This document shows positions 24,862 through 34,718 of a DNA stretch of 64,000 bases, piece by piece. Source of the DNA: an uncultured Collinsella sp. (GTDB lineage: Bacteria > Actinomycetota > Coriobacteriia > Coriobacteriales > Coriobacteriaceae). Both the position numbers and the translations under genes were made by a program. The stretch is from positions 1 through 64,000 of the forward strand of contig CAAFZX010000007.1 in the NCBI GenBank assembly GCA_900767675.1, in the 5' to 3' direction. The notes under the pieces were generated by a model. That model worked only from the letters and a program-made list of their open reading frames with translations, was not told where the DNA came from and did no database searches. Within the stretch, counting starts at the first letter, position 1, and each line of letters begins with the position of its first letter.

Positions 24862-26325
24862 CTAGCGCACCCCCTTCAAAGGTCCCTCAACGAGCCACGA
24901 GCCGGTGTCCTCCAGTAGCACCTCGCTGGGGTCGCAGCCCAGCTCGCGGGCCAGAATCGCCACCACGCGGCTCTGACAAAAGCCGCTCTGGCAGCGGCCC
25001 ATGCCGGCACGGCAGCGGCGCTTGACACCCTCGACCGAAACCGCACCTGGGCGGCGTCGAATCGCGGCAACAATCTCGGCCTCGGGCACCGTCTCGCAGC
25101 GGCAGACAATCTGCCCCCACGCGGAGTCGGACTCAATGAGCTCCTCCTTGCGCGCAAGCGGCGCACGGTCGAAGTCGTCCGGCGCGCGGCGAATCGGATT
25201 CCAATCGGCTCGCTCGTGCAAAGCAACGCCCGCCTCGCGCATCACGTGCTCCATGCGCTCGGCAATGGCCGGCGCGCTCGCCACGCCCGGCGACTGAATG
25301 CCTGCCGCCTGAAACAGCCCCGGCACCACGGCCGACTGCCCAATAAAGAAGTCGTTTGTCCCATGAATGACCGGACGCCCGCCGGCAAACGCGCGCACCA
25401 CGCGGCGCGTGTCCAGATCGGGAACCAGCTTGCGCGCGCCGGCCAACAGTGCGTTCACATCGCTCGTATAGGTCTGTGTGTCGCCGGGCTCGCGCACGGC
25501 AGCGGTTGCTGTAATCACGGTGTTCCCGTGCACGGTGCCCGTGACGATAACGCCCTTGGACACTGGCGTCGGAACGGGGTAGAGCGGCATCAGCGTGCGC
25601 GGCTCCTTGTCCAGTACCACTATGTTGCCCTGGCGCCAGACCATCTGGAACTCCTCGGCGCCGGCCATATGCGAGATGTCCGCGGCACCATTGCCCGCTG
25701 CGTTGATCAGATAGCGGCAGCGCACATCGCCGGCAGGCGTCACCAGCGTAAAGCGTGCAGCCCCGTCGGTAGTCTCGCTGCCAGCAACCTCAATCGCTTC
25801 CACCGGAGCCGACCGCATAAACGTCACCCCGTTGGCCACGGCGTTCTCCAGCGCGGCAATGGCGACCTCAAAGGGATCGACAAAGCCAGTCGAGGGGCAC
25901 CACAGCGCGCACGTCGCCTTGGCGCTCGCACGCGGTTCCAGCTCGTGGATGCGTTCGGGGCCGATAATCGACAGTTCGGGCACGCTGTTGGCCAGGCCAT
26001 TCTGGCGCAGCTTCTCCAGGTGTGCGCGGTCCTCGTCGTTAAAGCCCAGCACCATGGATCCGGTGCGGCAAAACAAAAAGCCCAGCTCCTGAGCCCAAGT
26101 GCCATACAGCTCGCAACCGCGGGCGTTGACCTGTGCCTTTACGGTGCCCGGTGCCGGATCGTAGCCGGCGTGCACCAGGCCGCCGTTGGCCTTCGATGCG
26201 CCCAGGGCGATGTCGTTGGCCGCTTCGACCACGCAAATGGACAGGTCATAGCGCGCGAGCTGCCGCGCGATGGCGCATCCCGTGATGCCCGCGCCCACAA
26301 TCGCGATATCAAACGTTTCTGCCAC
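24862..26325 (-). CDS. GlpA-like FAD-dependent dehydrogenase with C-terminal [2Fe-2S] domain
   Basis: The 487 residues comprise a DAO-type FAD domain (FDIAIVGAGITGCAIARQL, residues 5-23; SKANGGLVHAGYDPAPG) and a BFD-like iron-sulfur domain near the end (IVCRCETV, then RCRAGMGRCQSGFC, giving four Cys). This is the architecture of anaerobic glycerol-3-phosphate dehydrogenase GlpA and of related hydroxyacid or amine oxidases. Glycerol-3-phosphate is the best guess, but no glpK or glpF is in view. Start is GTG 26325 with GGAGG upstream. It is the first gene of a three-gene minus-strand operon, with an operator-like palindrome in front. Confidence 0.87.
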   Translation of the reverse strand: MAETFDIAIVGAGITGCAIARQLARYDLSICVVEAANDIALGASKANGGLVHAGYDPAPGTVKAQVNARGCELYGTWAQELGFLFCRTGSMVLGFNDEDRAHLEKLRQNGLANSVPELSIIGPERIHELEPRASAKATCALWCPSTGFVDPFEVAIAALENAVANGVTFMRSAPVEAIEVAGSETTDGAARFTLVTPAGDVRCRYLINAAGNGAADISHMAGAEEFQMVWRQGNIVVLDKEPRTLMPLYPVPTPVSKGVIVTGTVHGNTVITATAAVREPGDTQTYTSDVNALLAGARKLVPDLDTRRVVRAFAGGRPVIHGTNDFFIGQSAVVPGLFQAAGIQSPGVASAPAIAERMEHVMREAGVALHERADWNPIRRAPDDFDRAPLARKEELIESDSAWGQIVCRCETVPEAEIVAAIRRRPGAVSVEGVKRRCRAGMGRCQSGFCQSRVVAILARELGCDPSEVLLEDTGSWLVEGPLKGVR

Positions 26326-26342
26326 GGTGCCTCCCAGACAAG

Positions 26343-26357
26343 TTGACAGGCTGTCAA
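26343..26357 (-). promoter_or_regulatory. Operator-like palindrome before the GlpA-like operon
   Basis: TTGACAG-C-CTGTCAA (7-1-7, perfect) lies 17 bases upstream of the GTG start. Position and symmetry suggest a repressor site; it also contains TTGACA. The regulator is unknown. Confidence 0.5.
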
Positions 26358-26494
26358 TAAGACTATCCTACGGTCTGCACACCCCCAGCGCGGCGGCAAT
26401 GCGGCGAACAGCCCCGCAACACCCGCCAACGGCAGGCGAGGGGAGACTCGGGACCATCGGTGACCTCGTCTGCCGTCCCTGGTGTCAGAAGTTT

Positions 26495-26955
26495 GTCTCG
26501 CTCTGTAACAGTAAGCAGAAGAACTGGGTTCCAGATGTTACAGATCGAGACGTTTGCCAGACGGCCCCTCCGTTTGTCTTGATCTGTAACGGTAAGAGGG
26601 GAAAATCGGTCCTATGTGTTACAGATTGAGATTTAAAGTCAGGGAGAGATTCTTCTGTCTCGATCTGTAACATCTGGGGACCGTTTTGGGGTCTAGATGT
26701 TACAGATTTAGATGAACCTATCAGTCGGTTTCGAATGTCTAAATCTGTAACGGTTAGACCTGTTTTTGCCGAGTTGTTGTTACAGATTGAGATATTTAAC
26801 GGAGGGTTCACCGTTCGTCTTGATCTGTAACAGTAAGAGGGGGTTTGGGGCCCAAGATGTTATATATCGAGATTTAAGTCGGGGAGAGAATGGTGTTGTC
26901 TCGATCTGTAACATCTAGACTCGGATTCCGCTCCCAACCTGTTACAGATTGAGAT
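26495..26955. repeat. Array of twelve 16-bp repeats in alternating orientation
   Basis: Repeat GTCTYGATCTGTAACA occurs on the plus strand at 26495, 26576, 26657, 26737, 26817 and 26898. Its reverse complement starts at 26536, 26617, 26698, 26778, 26858 and 26940. Each repeat is 16 bp; the eleven spacers are 25, 24, 25, 24, 25, 23, 25, 23, 25, 24 and 26 bp. The copy at 26858 is degenerate. Spacers are mostly unlike each other, but the block from 26576 resembles that from 26817, so a unit of about 241 bp was duplicated. The array fills the divergent spacer between the minus-strand GlpA-like operon and the plus-strand gene at 27056. Bases 26358-26494 show nothing further. Confidence 0.9.
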
Positions 26956-27055
26956 GTTTGTGTCCGCGCCAGCCCCGTACCCAGCCGTGGTCCCATATAA
27001 ACAAACCCCGTGGTAAACTTGACCGGACTGTAAATATCCCGAAAGGTACACCTCA

Positions 27056-27487
27056 ATGTCCAAGTATATCTCCGAGCTCATGTCACCGCAGCTTATGGGC
27101 GTCATCTATGCCTTCGTGGGCTTTATCATCGCCCTGTACGTGCTGTCGGTCGTCTATGTGTTCATCGACGCTCGCCGCCGCGGCGCCAGCGCCTACGTGG
27201 CATGGGGCATCATCGCCCTGATCCCGTTTGTTGGCCTCATCGCCTACCTGGTCCTGCGCCCGCACTCCTACGCGTCCGACCGCGAGGAGCAGGAGCTGGA
27301 TATGGCCCTACGTGAGCGCCAGCTTGCCCAGTACGGCACCTGCCCGCAGTGCGGCGCCCCCATCGAGAAGGACTTTGTGGTCTGCCCGGTGTGTGACACC
27401 CAGGTTCGCAACGTGTGCCCCAGCTGCCATCGCCCGCTCGACGCGCACTGGAAGGTCTGCCCCTACTGCCGAACTCGCATCCAGTAA
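27056..27487 (+). CDS. Small membrane protein with C-terminal double zinc ribbon
   Basis: A protein of 143 residues. Two membrane segments (about residues 13-36 and 46-66: FVGFIIALYVLSVVYVFI and AWGIIALIPFVGLIAYLVL) are followed by a Glu-rich linker and two zinc-ribbon modules with eight Cys arranged as CPQCG...CPVC and CPSC...CPYC. Such proteins are common next to the membrane, but I do not recognise a specific function. GAAAGG precedes the ATG. A hairpin follows, so it is probably transcribed alone. Confidence 0.75.
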   Translation: MSKYISELMSPQLMGVIYAFVGFIIALYVLSVVYVFIDARRRGASAYVAWGIIALIPFVGLIAYLVLRPHSYASDREEQELDMALRERQLAQYGTCPQCGAPIEKDFVVCPVCDTQVRNVCPSCHRPLDAHWKVCPYCRTRIQ

Positions 27488-27572
27488 CGCATCCATCGCC
27501 GAGCCGGCCGCAGGCCACGGGCGCCGTGCGCTCCGCACCCCGCCCCCACACGATGAAGCATGCGTAGAAAAT

Positions 27573-27603
27573 CGCCCGCCGTGCCATTAAGGTGCGGCGG
27601 GCG
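27573..27603 (+). terminator. Hairpin between the zinc-ribbon gene and thrS
   Basis: CGCCCGCC(G) pairs with CGGCGGGCG around 13-14 bases; the T tract is weak (CTTGTAT). Confidence 0.6.
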
Positions 27604-27604
27604 C

Positions 27605-27632
27605 TTGTATACCAAGGCAACCTGCCTATAAT
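27605..27632 (+). promoter_or_regulatory. Predicted thrS promoter
   Basis: TTGTAT (27605-27610) and a consensus TATAAT (27627-27632) are separated by 16 bp, about 70 bases before the thrS start. Confidence 0.65.
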
Positions 27633-27702
27633 GATGCAAGTCAAAAACGCCGAGCGCATCGCACGCACTTGCATCAGGCATCCGAGAGGAGAAAACATAC
27701 CC

Positions 27703-29466
<1,764 letters not shown>

Positions 29467-29488
29467 CACAAACAACACAAGAATTTAC

Positions 29489-29524
29489 AAAGGCGATCGT
29501 CCTCGCGGGCGGTCGCCTTTTTTG
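29489..29524 (+). terminator. Rho-independent terminator of thrS
   Basis: AAAGGCGATCG pairs with CGGTCGCCTTT and is followed by a T tract. Confidence 0.9.
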
Positions 29525-29540
29525 TTGTCTATAGAAGAAA

Positions 29541-29567
29541 AGCCGCTGGTTAGAGCGGCTTTTTTGT
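29541..29567 (+). terminator. Second terminator downstream of thrS
   Basis: AGCCGCT pairs with AGCGGCT around a 6-base loop, followed by six or more T residues. Confidence 0.85.
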
Positions 29568-29570
29568 TGT

Positions 29571-29706
29571 GCAAAAAGGTACAGGTTTTTGTATCTTTCG
29601 ACGTTGCTCATTATACGAGCAAACTGATCGCGTTTTCCCAGATTGCACAAAATGCGCCGCGAATGGGTGCATCTCCATACGCCTCTACAAAAATCTGTAC
29701 TTTTGC
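29571..29706 (+). repeat. Palindromic element G upstream of the capsule operon
   Basis: Arms 29571-29593 and 29686-29706 share GCAAAA, GTACAG and TTTTTGTA in reverse complement, with two extra bases in the left arm. Length (136 bp) and design match the core elements A, C and D, but the AAACCGCAGGT core is not found; a distant similarity to their reverse strand around CGAGCAAAC is only suggestive. It lies where the capsule operon leader or promoter should be. Confidence 0.55.
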
Positions 29707-29750
29707 GACTGCGCCTAGCTGCGAGCGAGAAGCCTGTTCTTAATGCCCCT

Positions 29751-29773
29751 GCATCCGCGTGCGTCGCGGATGC
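29751..29773 (+). promoter_or_regulatory. Leader hairpin before the LoaP-type gene
   Basis: GCATCCGCG pairs perfectly with CGCGGATGC around a 5-base loop, ending 18 bases before the ATG at 29792. No T tract follows. LoaP-type antiterminators are known to bind RNA hairpins in leaders of the operons they control, so this is a candidate recognition element (inference). Confidence 0.5.
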
Positions 29774-29791
29774 AAGTTAAGGGGGCGAGAG

Positions 29792-30382
29792 ATGGAACAG
29801 ACAATGCGGCGCCAAGAGCAGCTGCCGGGCGCCTTTAGTGGCGCTACTACCAACAGCCAGCACGGCCGCGTCCGCTGGTATCTGGTCCACACTCCCAACG
29901 GTAAAGAGCGCGAGACCTGCGAAAAGGTCCGCCGCATTATCCCGCACGAGCTGATGCAGGACGCTTTTGTGATGCAAAAGGAGTTCTGGTTTAAGCGGGA
30001 CGGCGCCTGGTCGCTCCAAACCAAACCCATGTACAAGGAATACTTCTTCGTCGCCACGCGCGATGCCGCTCTGCTCGATAAGGCTTTGGCCCACTTGAGC
30101 TTTGGCTGCCGCATTGCCGGCAGCAGGGAGCGGGCCTATGTGCCCATGCCGGACGATGCGCAGGACTGGTACCGCAGTGTGCTCGACGACGACGGCGTGG
30201 TGCGCAACAGCGTAGCCCGCATAGAAGATGGCGTGCTGCACATAGAGCAGGGTCCCCTGGTGGGTCAAGAGGCCCGTGTGAAGAAGATCGACCGTCATAA
30301 GCGCTGGTGCCTGGTGGACGTGGGCGAAGGCGACTCCGCTTTTAGGGAGCTGCTTCCGTTAGACGTGCCCAGTAAGACGTAA
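29792..30382 (+). CDS. NusG-like transcription antiterminator (LoaP/RfaH type)
   Basis: A 196-residue specialised NusG paralogue at the head of the polysaccharide operon. The NGN domain begins at RVRWYLVHTPNGKERETCEKVRRI, with FVMQKEFWFKRDGAWSLQTKPMYKEYFFV. The C-terminal KOW part contains IEQGPLVGQEARVKKIDRHKRWCLVDV. Such proteins travel with RNA polymerase and suppress termination in long capsule operons. LoaP is the type known from Firmicutes and Actinobacteria. The start at ATG 29792 has GGGGG-CGAGAG upstream; an in-frame upstream extension would overlap the hairpin. It probably controls the 19 kb that follow. Confidence 0.82.
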   Translation: MEQTMRRQEQLPGAFSGATTNSQHGRVRWYLVHTPNGKERETCEKVRRIIPHELMQDAFVMQKEFWFKRDGAWSLQTKPMYKEYFFVATRDAALLDKALAHLSFGCRIAGSRERAYVPMPDDAQDWYRSVLDDDGVVRNSVARIEDGVLHIEQGPLVGQEARVKKIDRHKRWCLVDVGEGDSAFRELLPLDVPSKT

Positions 30383-30444
30383 GGGGCGTTGCACCGGCAA
30401 TTCATTCGCATTCTGAATTCATCGATTGGGGGATCCCTGGGAAC

Positions 30445-31164
30445 ATGGACGTGGATTTGAACTTGACCACTAAAGAAGCGACAGGGCAAAACGCGCCGGT
30501 GGGGGCCGCGCTAGCCGTTCAGAAGATACAACCGAGCGGTACGCTGGCTTACCGTTTTTTGAAGAGACTGTTTGATCTTGCTTTCAGCCTTTGCGTGAGT
30601 GTGGTGCTGTTCATTCCTGTTGCCGTCGTGTGCGTGCTCATCCGCCTCGAGTCTTCGGGTAGCCCTGTGTATGCGCAGAAGCGTGTCGGCAAGGGCGGTA
30701 AGACCATCAAGATCTTTAAGCTTCGTAGCATGGTCGCCGACGCTGGCAATGTACAGAAGTATCTGAGTTCTGAGCAGCTGCATCAGTGGGAGGTCGAGCG
30801 CAAGGTCGACGATGACCCCCGCATTACCAAGGTCGGTCAATTCATCCGCAAGTGCTCCATCGATGAGATGCCGCAGTTCCTGAACGTGCTGAACGGTGAC
30901 CTTTCGGTTATCGGTCCGCGCCCCATTACAAGAGATGAGCTTGAGCAGCATTTTTCTGATGAAGAGAAGGCTGAACTGCTTTCTGTCCAGCCCGGTATTA
31001 CAGGCTTGTGGCAGGCCACCGACCGCAACGCCGCGACTTTCGAGAGTGGCCTGCGCCAGAAGATAGAGCTCCATTACGTACGGAATCGCTGTTTCCGCAT
31101 GGACTGGAAATGCTTTACCGGCACCTTTGGTGCCATGTTCGGCAAGAAGAGGACGGGGCGTTAG
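30445..31164 (+). CDS. Undecaprenyl-phosphate sugar-1-phosphate transferase (priming enzyme)
   Basis: Starts each polysaccharide repeat unit by moving a sugar-1-phosphate from a UDP-sugar to undecaprenyl phosphate at the inner membrane. The 239 residues fit the short WbaP/CpsE-type catalytic family: one membrane-embedded helix (LFDLAFSLCVSVVLFIPVAVVCVLI), then QKRVGKGGKTIKIFKLRSM, RKCSIDEMPQFLNVLNGDLSVIGPRP and the final PGITGLWQ. Donor sugar cannot be read from sequence. It is directly followed by the first glycosyltransferase (ATG one base after the stop). Confidence 0.93.
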   Translation: MDVDLNLTTKEATGQNAPVGAALAVQKIQPSGTLAYRFLKRLFDLAFSLCVSVVLFIPVAVVCVLIRLESSGSPVYAQKRVGKGGKTIKIFKLRSMVADAGNVQKYLSSEQLHQWEVERKVDDDPRITKVGQFIRKCSIDEMPQFLNVLNGDLSVIGPRPITRDELEQHFSDEEKAELLSVQPGITGLWQATDRNAATFESGLRQKIELHYVRNRCFRMDWKCFTGTFGAMFGKKRTGR

Positions 31165-32268
31165 ATGGCTAATCCAATTCGTGTCGCACAGATAGTCGGA
31201 AAAATGAATGGCGGCGGCGTTGAGGCCGTCGTCATGAATTACTACCGTCATATTGATCGTAGCAAAGTGCAGTTTGATTTCCTTATCGATTCCGATTCGT
31301 CGCTTGTCCCTCGCGAGGAGATTGAATCACTCGGTGGCAGAGTTTTCGAGATTCCGCCCTACCAGCACGTAATTGAATACCAGCGAGAGCTTCAGCGCCT
31401 CTTTAGGGAAGAGGGCTGGAAGATCGTACACAGTCACATCAATGCGCTTTCGGTTTTTCCACTTCGCGCTGCGAAGAAGGCGGGCGTCCCCGTGCGTATC
31501 GCCCATAGCCACTCTACGAGCGGTAAGGGTGAGTATGCCAAGAATGCTCTTAAGGCTGTGCTGAAAACGCAATCTAACCGGTATCCGACTCACCGTTTTG
31601 CATGCAGTAAATTCGCTGGTGAATGGTTATTTGGATCGAGTTCTCAATATGTAGTCATGCGTAATGCTGTCGACTTGTCTGTTTTCGCGCCAGATGATGA
31701 GGATCGCCTAAGGATGCGGCGATCGCTTGGTGTTGCTGACGGACAGCTTCTAATTGGGCACATTGGTCGTTTTACAGAGCAGAAGAATCACTCATATTTG
31801 CTTAAGGTATTCGATCAGGTTTTAAAGATTCGCAATGATGCAGTTTTAGTTTTGGTAGGTTCTGGTCCGTTAGTTGAACAGGTAAAGGACCAAGCTGATT
31901 GTCTGGGGATTAGCCAGTCTGTTCGGTTTTTGGGCACGAGAAGCGACACTGCATCTTTATATCGAGCATTCGATGTTTTCTGCCTGCCGAGCCTGTACGA
32001 AGGCCTCCCAATGGTTGGAGTCGAATGCCAAGCATCGCATACACCCATTCTTGCGTCTGATGCCGTTACCTCTGAAACTGCTGTTACAACCATGATGCAA
32101 TTCGAATCACTTTCTAGCTCCTATATAAAGTGGGCTGAAAAACTTATTGAGCTGAGCACAAATGCCTTCGCGCCTGGCGACGATGCCGGTTTGCAGGTAT
32201 TTGAAATTAATGCTTCGGCCAGAGTTTTATTGGATTGTTATATGGCCTATTTGGGTTCCGTTGATTAA
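31165..32268 (+). CDS. GT4-family glycosyltransferase 1 of the capsule operon
   Basis: A cytosolic, membrane-associated transferase of GT-B fold that extends the lipid-linked repeat unit. The 367 residues begin RVAQIVGKMNGGGVEAVVMNYYRHI (Gly-rich acceptor-side loop) and carry the nucleotide-sugar motif around PSLYEGLPMVGVECQA (EX7E). From here to about 39.7 kb the base composition is clearly more AT-rich than the core genes, which suggests horizontal origin of the capsule genes. Confidence 0.87.
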   Translation: MANPIRVAQIVGKMNGGGVEAVVMNYYRHIDRSKVQFDFLIDSDSSLVPREEIESLGGRVFEIPPYQHVIEYQRELQRLFREEGWKIVHSHINALSVFPLRAAKKAGVPVRIAHSHSTSGKGEYAKNALKAVLKTQSNRYPTHRFACSKFAGEWLFGSSSQYVVMRNAVDLSVFAPDDEDRLRMRRSLGVADGQLLIGHIGRFTEQKNHSYLLKVFDQVLKIRNDAVLVLVGSGPLVEQVKDQADCLGISQSVRFLGTRSDTASLYRAFDVFCLPSLYEGLPMVGVECQASHTPILASDAVTSETAVTTMMQFESLSSSYIKWAEKLIELSTNAFAPGDDAGLQVFEINASARVLLDCYMAYLGSVD

Positions 32269-32277
32269 GGGGATAGT

Positions 32278-33465
32278 TTGACTATTAAATGTTCTAAGCG
32301 AGTTGCAGTCGCGTCGTGTCATGACAAAATCAACTTTGGCAGCGTTCTTCAGGCGTACGCGACCCAGCGCGCCCTTGAGGAGCTGGGAGTTGAAGTCAAT
32401 ACTATTGATAAACGTGGCCTGGGTCATGCTATTTCTGCAGGACGTAATGATTACTATCTTGAGCATCTATTTGATGTAGATCTTTATCGAGCAAAGCTGG
32501 GGTTTGTAAAGCATCGCATCAAGCAGAAGTTTGATGCTGACTTTGGAAAGAAAATGGCAAAGAGGAAAAGTGCATTTTCCTCTTTCGGGTCAACTCATTT
32601 CAGTTTTACTCCTCAAGCTACTTCGTTTGAAGAGCTTGGGTCACTTGTGGCTGATTATGACAGCGTTGTTGTTGGTAGCGATCAGCTTTGGCTGCCTGTT
32701 AACATTGCTGGTAGGTACTTTACGCTTTCCTTCGTGCAGCCTCCTGTTCGCAAGGTGTCTTATTCCACAAGTTTTGGAGTGTCTTCCCTTCCGGAAAATT
32801 ATCTTCGTAAAACAAAAGAGTTTCTTTCTGATTTTTCTGCCATTTCAGTCCGTGAGGATACAGGAGCGGATCTGGTAGAGAAGGCTACGGGTAAACGATG
32901 CGCTGTTGTATGCGACCCTACGATGCTGCTGGCTAGAGATCAGTGGGCAAGTCTTGCTGGTTCCTCATCGATTAGCGTTCCTGACGAGCCGTATGTTTTC
33001 TGCTATTTCATGGGTAAGAATGCATGGAATCGTGAATGTGCCCAGGAGCTTGCCAAGCAGCATAATTTGAAGATCGTCGCCATTGCTCATCCCGATGAGT
33101 ATGTTAAAACTGATGACGATTACGCGGATTATTATCCTTGGGAGGCCGGTCCGGCTGAGTGGGTCAACTTGATTGCCCATGCTTCGTATGTCTGTACTGA
33201 CTCTTTCCACGGAAGCGTGTTCTCAAATATTTTTGAGGTGCCCTTCTTCTCGTTCCGTCGCCACGAGAATATGGGTGCCCAGTCTACGAACTCACGTATT
33301 GATACATTGCTGCGTGTCCTTGGAAACTCCGATCGTATTTGCGAATCGAAGGATGCCTTCCATGCTGCAGCGGCAAATGAAATTGACTTTTTGTCAGTGC
33401 GTCACCGGCTTAATGCATATAGGAACGAATCGGCCAATTGGCTTAAATCCGCTCTTGAGTTATAG
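32278..33465 (+). CDS. Polysaccharide pyruvyl transferase family protein 1
   Basis: Members transfer pyruvate from phosphoenolpyruvate to sugar residues as ketals. The 395 residues show the family start (VAVASCHDKINFGSVLQAYATQRAL), the middle VVGSDQLWLP and YSTSFGVSSLPE, CDPTMLL, and the C-terminal YVCTDSFHGSVFSNIF. The start is TTG 32278 with AAGGGG upstream. It forms a pair with the next gene; the same pair occurs again at 42090-44377. Confidence 0.86.
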   Translation: MTIKCSKRVAVASCHDKINFGSVLQAYATQRALEELGVEVNTIDKRGLGHAISAGRNDYYLEHLFDVDLYRAKLGFVKHRIKQKFDADFGKKMAKRKSAFSSFGSTHFSFTPQATSFEELGSLVADYDSVVVGSDQLWLPVNIAGRYFTLSFVQPPVRKVSYSTSFGVSSLPENYLRKTKEFLSDFSAISVREDTGADLVEKATGKRCAVVCDPTMLLARDQWASLAGSSSISVPDEPYVFCYFMGKNAWNRECAQELAKQHNLKIVAIAHPDEYVKTDDDYADYYPWEAGPAEWVNLIAHASYVCTDSFHGSVFSNIFEVPFFSFRRHENMGAQSTNSRIDTLLRVLGNSDRICESKDAFHAAAANEIDFLSVRHRLNAYRNESANWLKSALEL

Positions 33466-33473
33466 GGAACAGT

Positions 33474-34718
33474 ATGATCTCCATCACGGATAAAAGTAAA
33501 TGCTGCGGTTGCGCTGCCTGTGCTCAAAAATGTCCCAAGCAGTGCATATCAATGGAATATGACGCCGAGGGCTGTGAGTACCCCGTAGTCAATGTTGACC
33601 AGTGCATTGATTGTGGTTTATGCGAAAAGGCTTGCCCGGTGCTTAATGTTGATAAGGACGAGCCTAAGTCCCAGCGAGCCTTTCTAGTTCAGCATAATGA
33701 TCAAAAGGTGCTTGCCGAAAGCACTTCTGGTGGGGCCTTTACTGCCCTTGCTCAAGCCGTGATTGCCAACGGCGGTATTGTGTTCGGCGCAGGCTATTTG
33801 CGCGGTGAACAGCTTTTGCGAGCCGAAGGAGCCCCTGGACGACTTAAGGTCGGACATTTTTCTGTGGAGAGCGTTGATGAACTTTGGCGCTTCCGCAACA
33901 GTAAATATGTTCAGAGCGTTGTTGGTCCCGCGTATCCCGAGGTCAAGCAACAACTAAAAACTGGACGTGAAGTTCTCTTTATTGGTACCCCTTGCCAATG
34001 CGAAGGCCTGCTTCGATTTTTGGGCGGTAAGCCGAATAACTTGCGCGTTGCAGACTTTGTTTGCCATGCGATTCCCACTCGTGCGGTCTTTGCGAAGCAT
34101 GTTGAATGGCTGGATGCCAAGGTCGGCATAAAAGGCGAAACTGTTTTATTTAGAGACAAAGCCAGATATGGATATCGTTACTCGAATATGTCTGAACTGG
34201 AAGGCGAAGGCCTAGAGGGTAAAAGGCTCTACAGCGAGGGCGTTGAAACTGATCCCTACTTGAGAGCGTTTTTTGGTGATCTTTCTGACCGCCCTATTTG
34301 TTACGAGTGCCCTTTCAAGAAACGATACCGTGTCACCGATTTAACGTGCTGGGATTTTTTTGACGTCTATCGTTTGGCGAAAGAATTCGACGACAACAAC
34401 GGTGTTACGCGCATTCTGGTTCAAAGTGACGATGGGCAAGAGCTGCTCAATCGTGCTTCGAGCTATATTCGCATGAAAGAACTTGACGTTGAGGCTGCCG
34501 TCGACGGTGTTCGCGAATTAACAAAGCCTGTGAAATTAAATCCGCGTCGTGATGAGTTCATGCGTGATGTTGCACATATGGATGGCGACAAACTCATGAA
34601 CAAGTGGTTCCCCGATTCCGGAAAAGTGAAGGCCGAGCGATTTGCCAGGCATGCGTGCGAAAAGCTTGGAATTTATGATCAAGCTAAACGAATGGTCAAA
34701 AAGGTGGTGGGTAAATGA
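33474..34718 (+). CDS. Iron-sulfur FrhB-like (F420 hydrogenase beta family) protein 1
   Basis: The 414 residues begin with two ferredoxin-type [4Fe-4S] motifs (CCGCAACAQKCPKQC and CIDCGLCEKACP). The rest resembles the C-terminal domain of coenzyme F420 hydrogenase/dehydrogenase beta subunits (STSGGAFTALAQA, FIGTPCQCEGL, VCHAIPTRAVF, CYECPFKKRYRVTDLTCWDFF). The family often accompanies pyruvyltransferase genes in polysaccharide operons; the redox role there is not established. Its stop overlaps the next start by 4 bases. Confidence 0.84.
   Translation: MISITDKSKCCGCAACAQKCPKQCISMEYDAEGCEYPVVNVDQCIDCGLCEKACPVLNVDKDEPKSQRAFLVQHNDQKVLAESTSGGAFTALAQAVIANGGIVFGAGYLRGEQLLRAEGAPGRLKVGHFSVESVDELWRFRNSKYVQSVVGPAYPEVKQQLKTGREVLFIGTPCQCEGLLRFLGGKPNNLRVADFVCHAIPTRAVFAKHVEWLDAKVGIKGETVLFRDKARYGYRYSNMSELEGEGLEGKRLYSEGVETDPYLRAFFGDLSDRPICYECPFKKRYRVTDLTCWDFFDVYRLAKEFDDNNGVTRILVQSDDGQELLNRASSYIRMKELDVEAAVDGVRELTKPVKLNPRRDEFMRDVAHMDGDKLMNKWFPDSGKVKAERFARHACEKLGIYDQAKRMVKKVVGK

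Noticed and set aside
26495..26955. CRISPR array
   Set aside because: Repeats alternate in orientation, are only 16 bp, vary in sequence, and some spacers are related by duplication; no cas gene is in the window.
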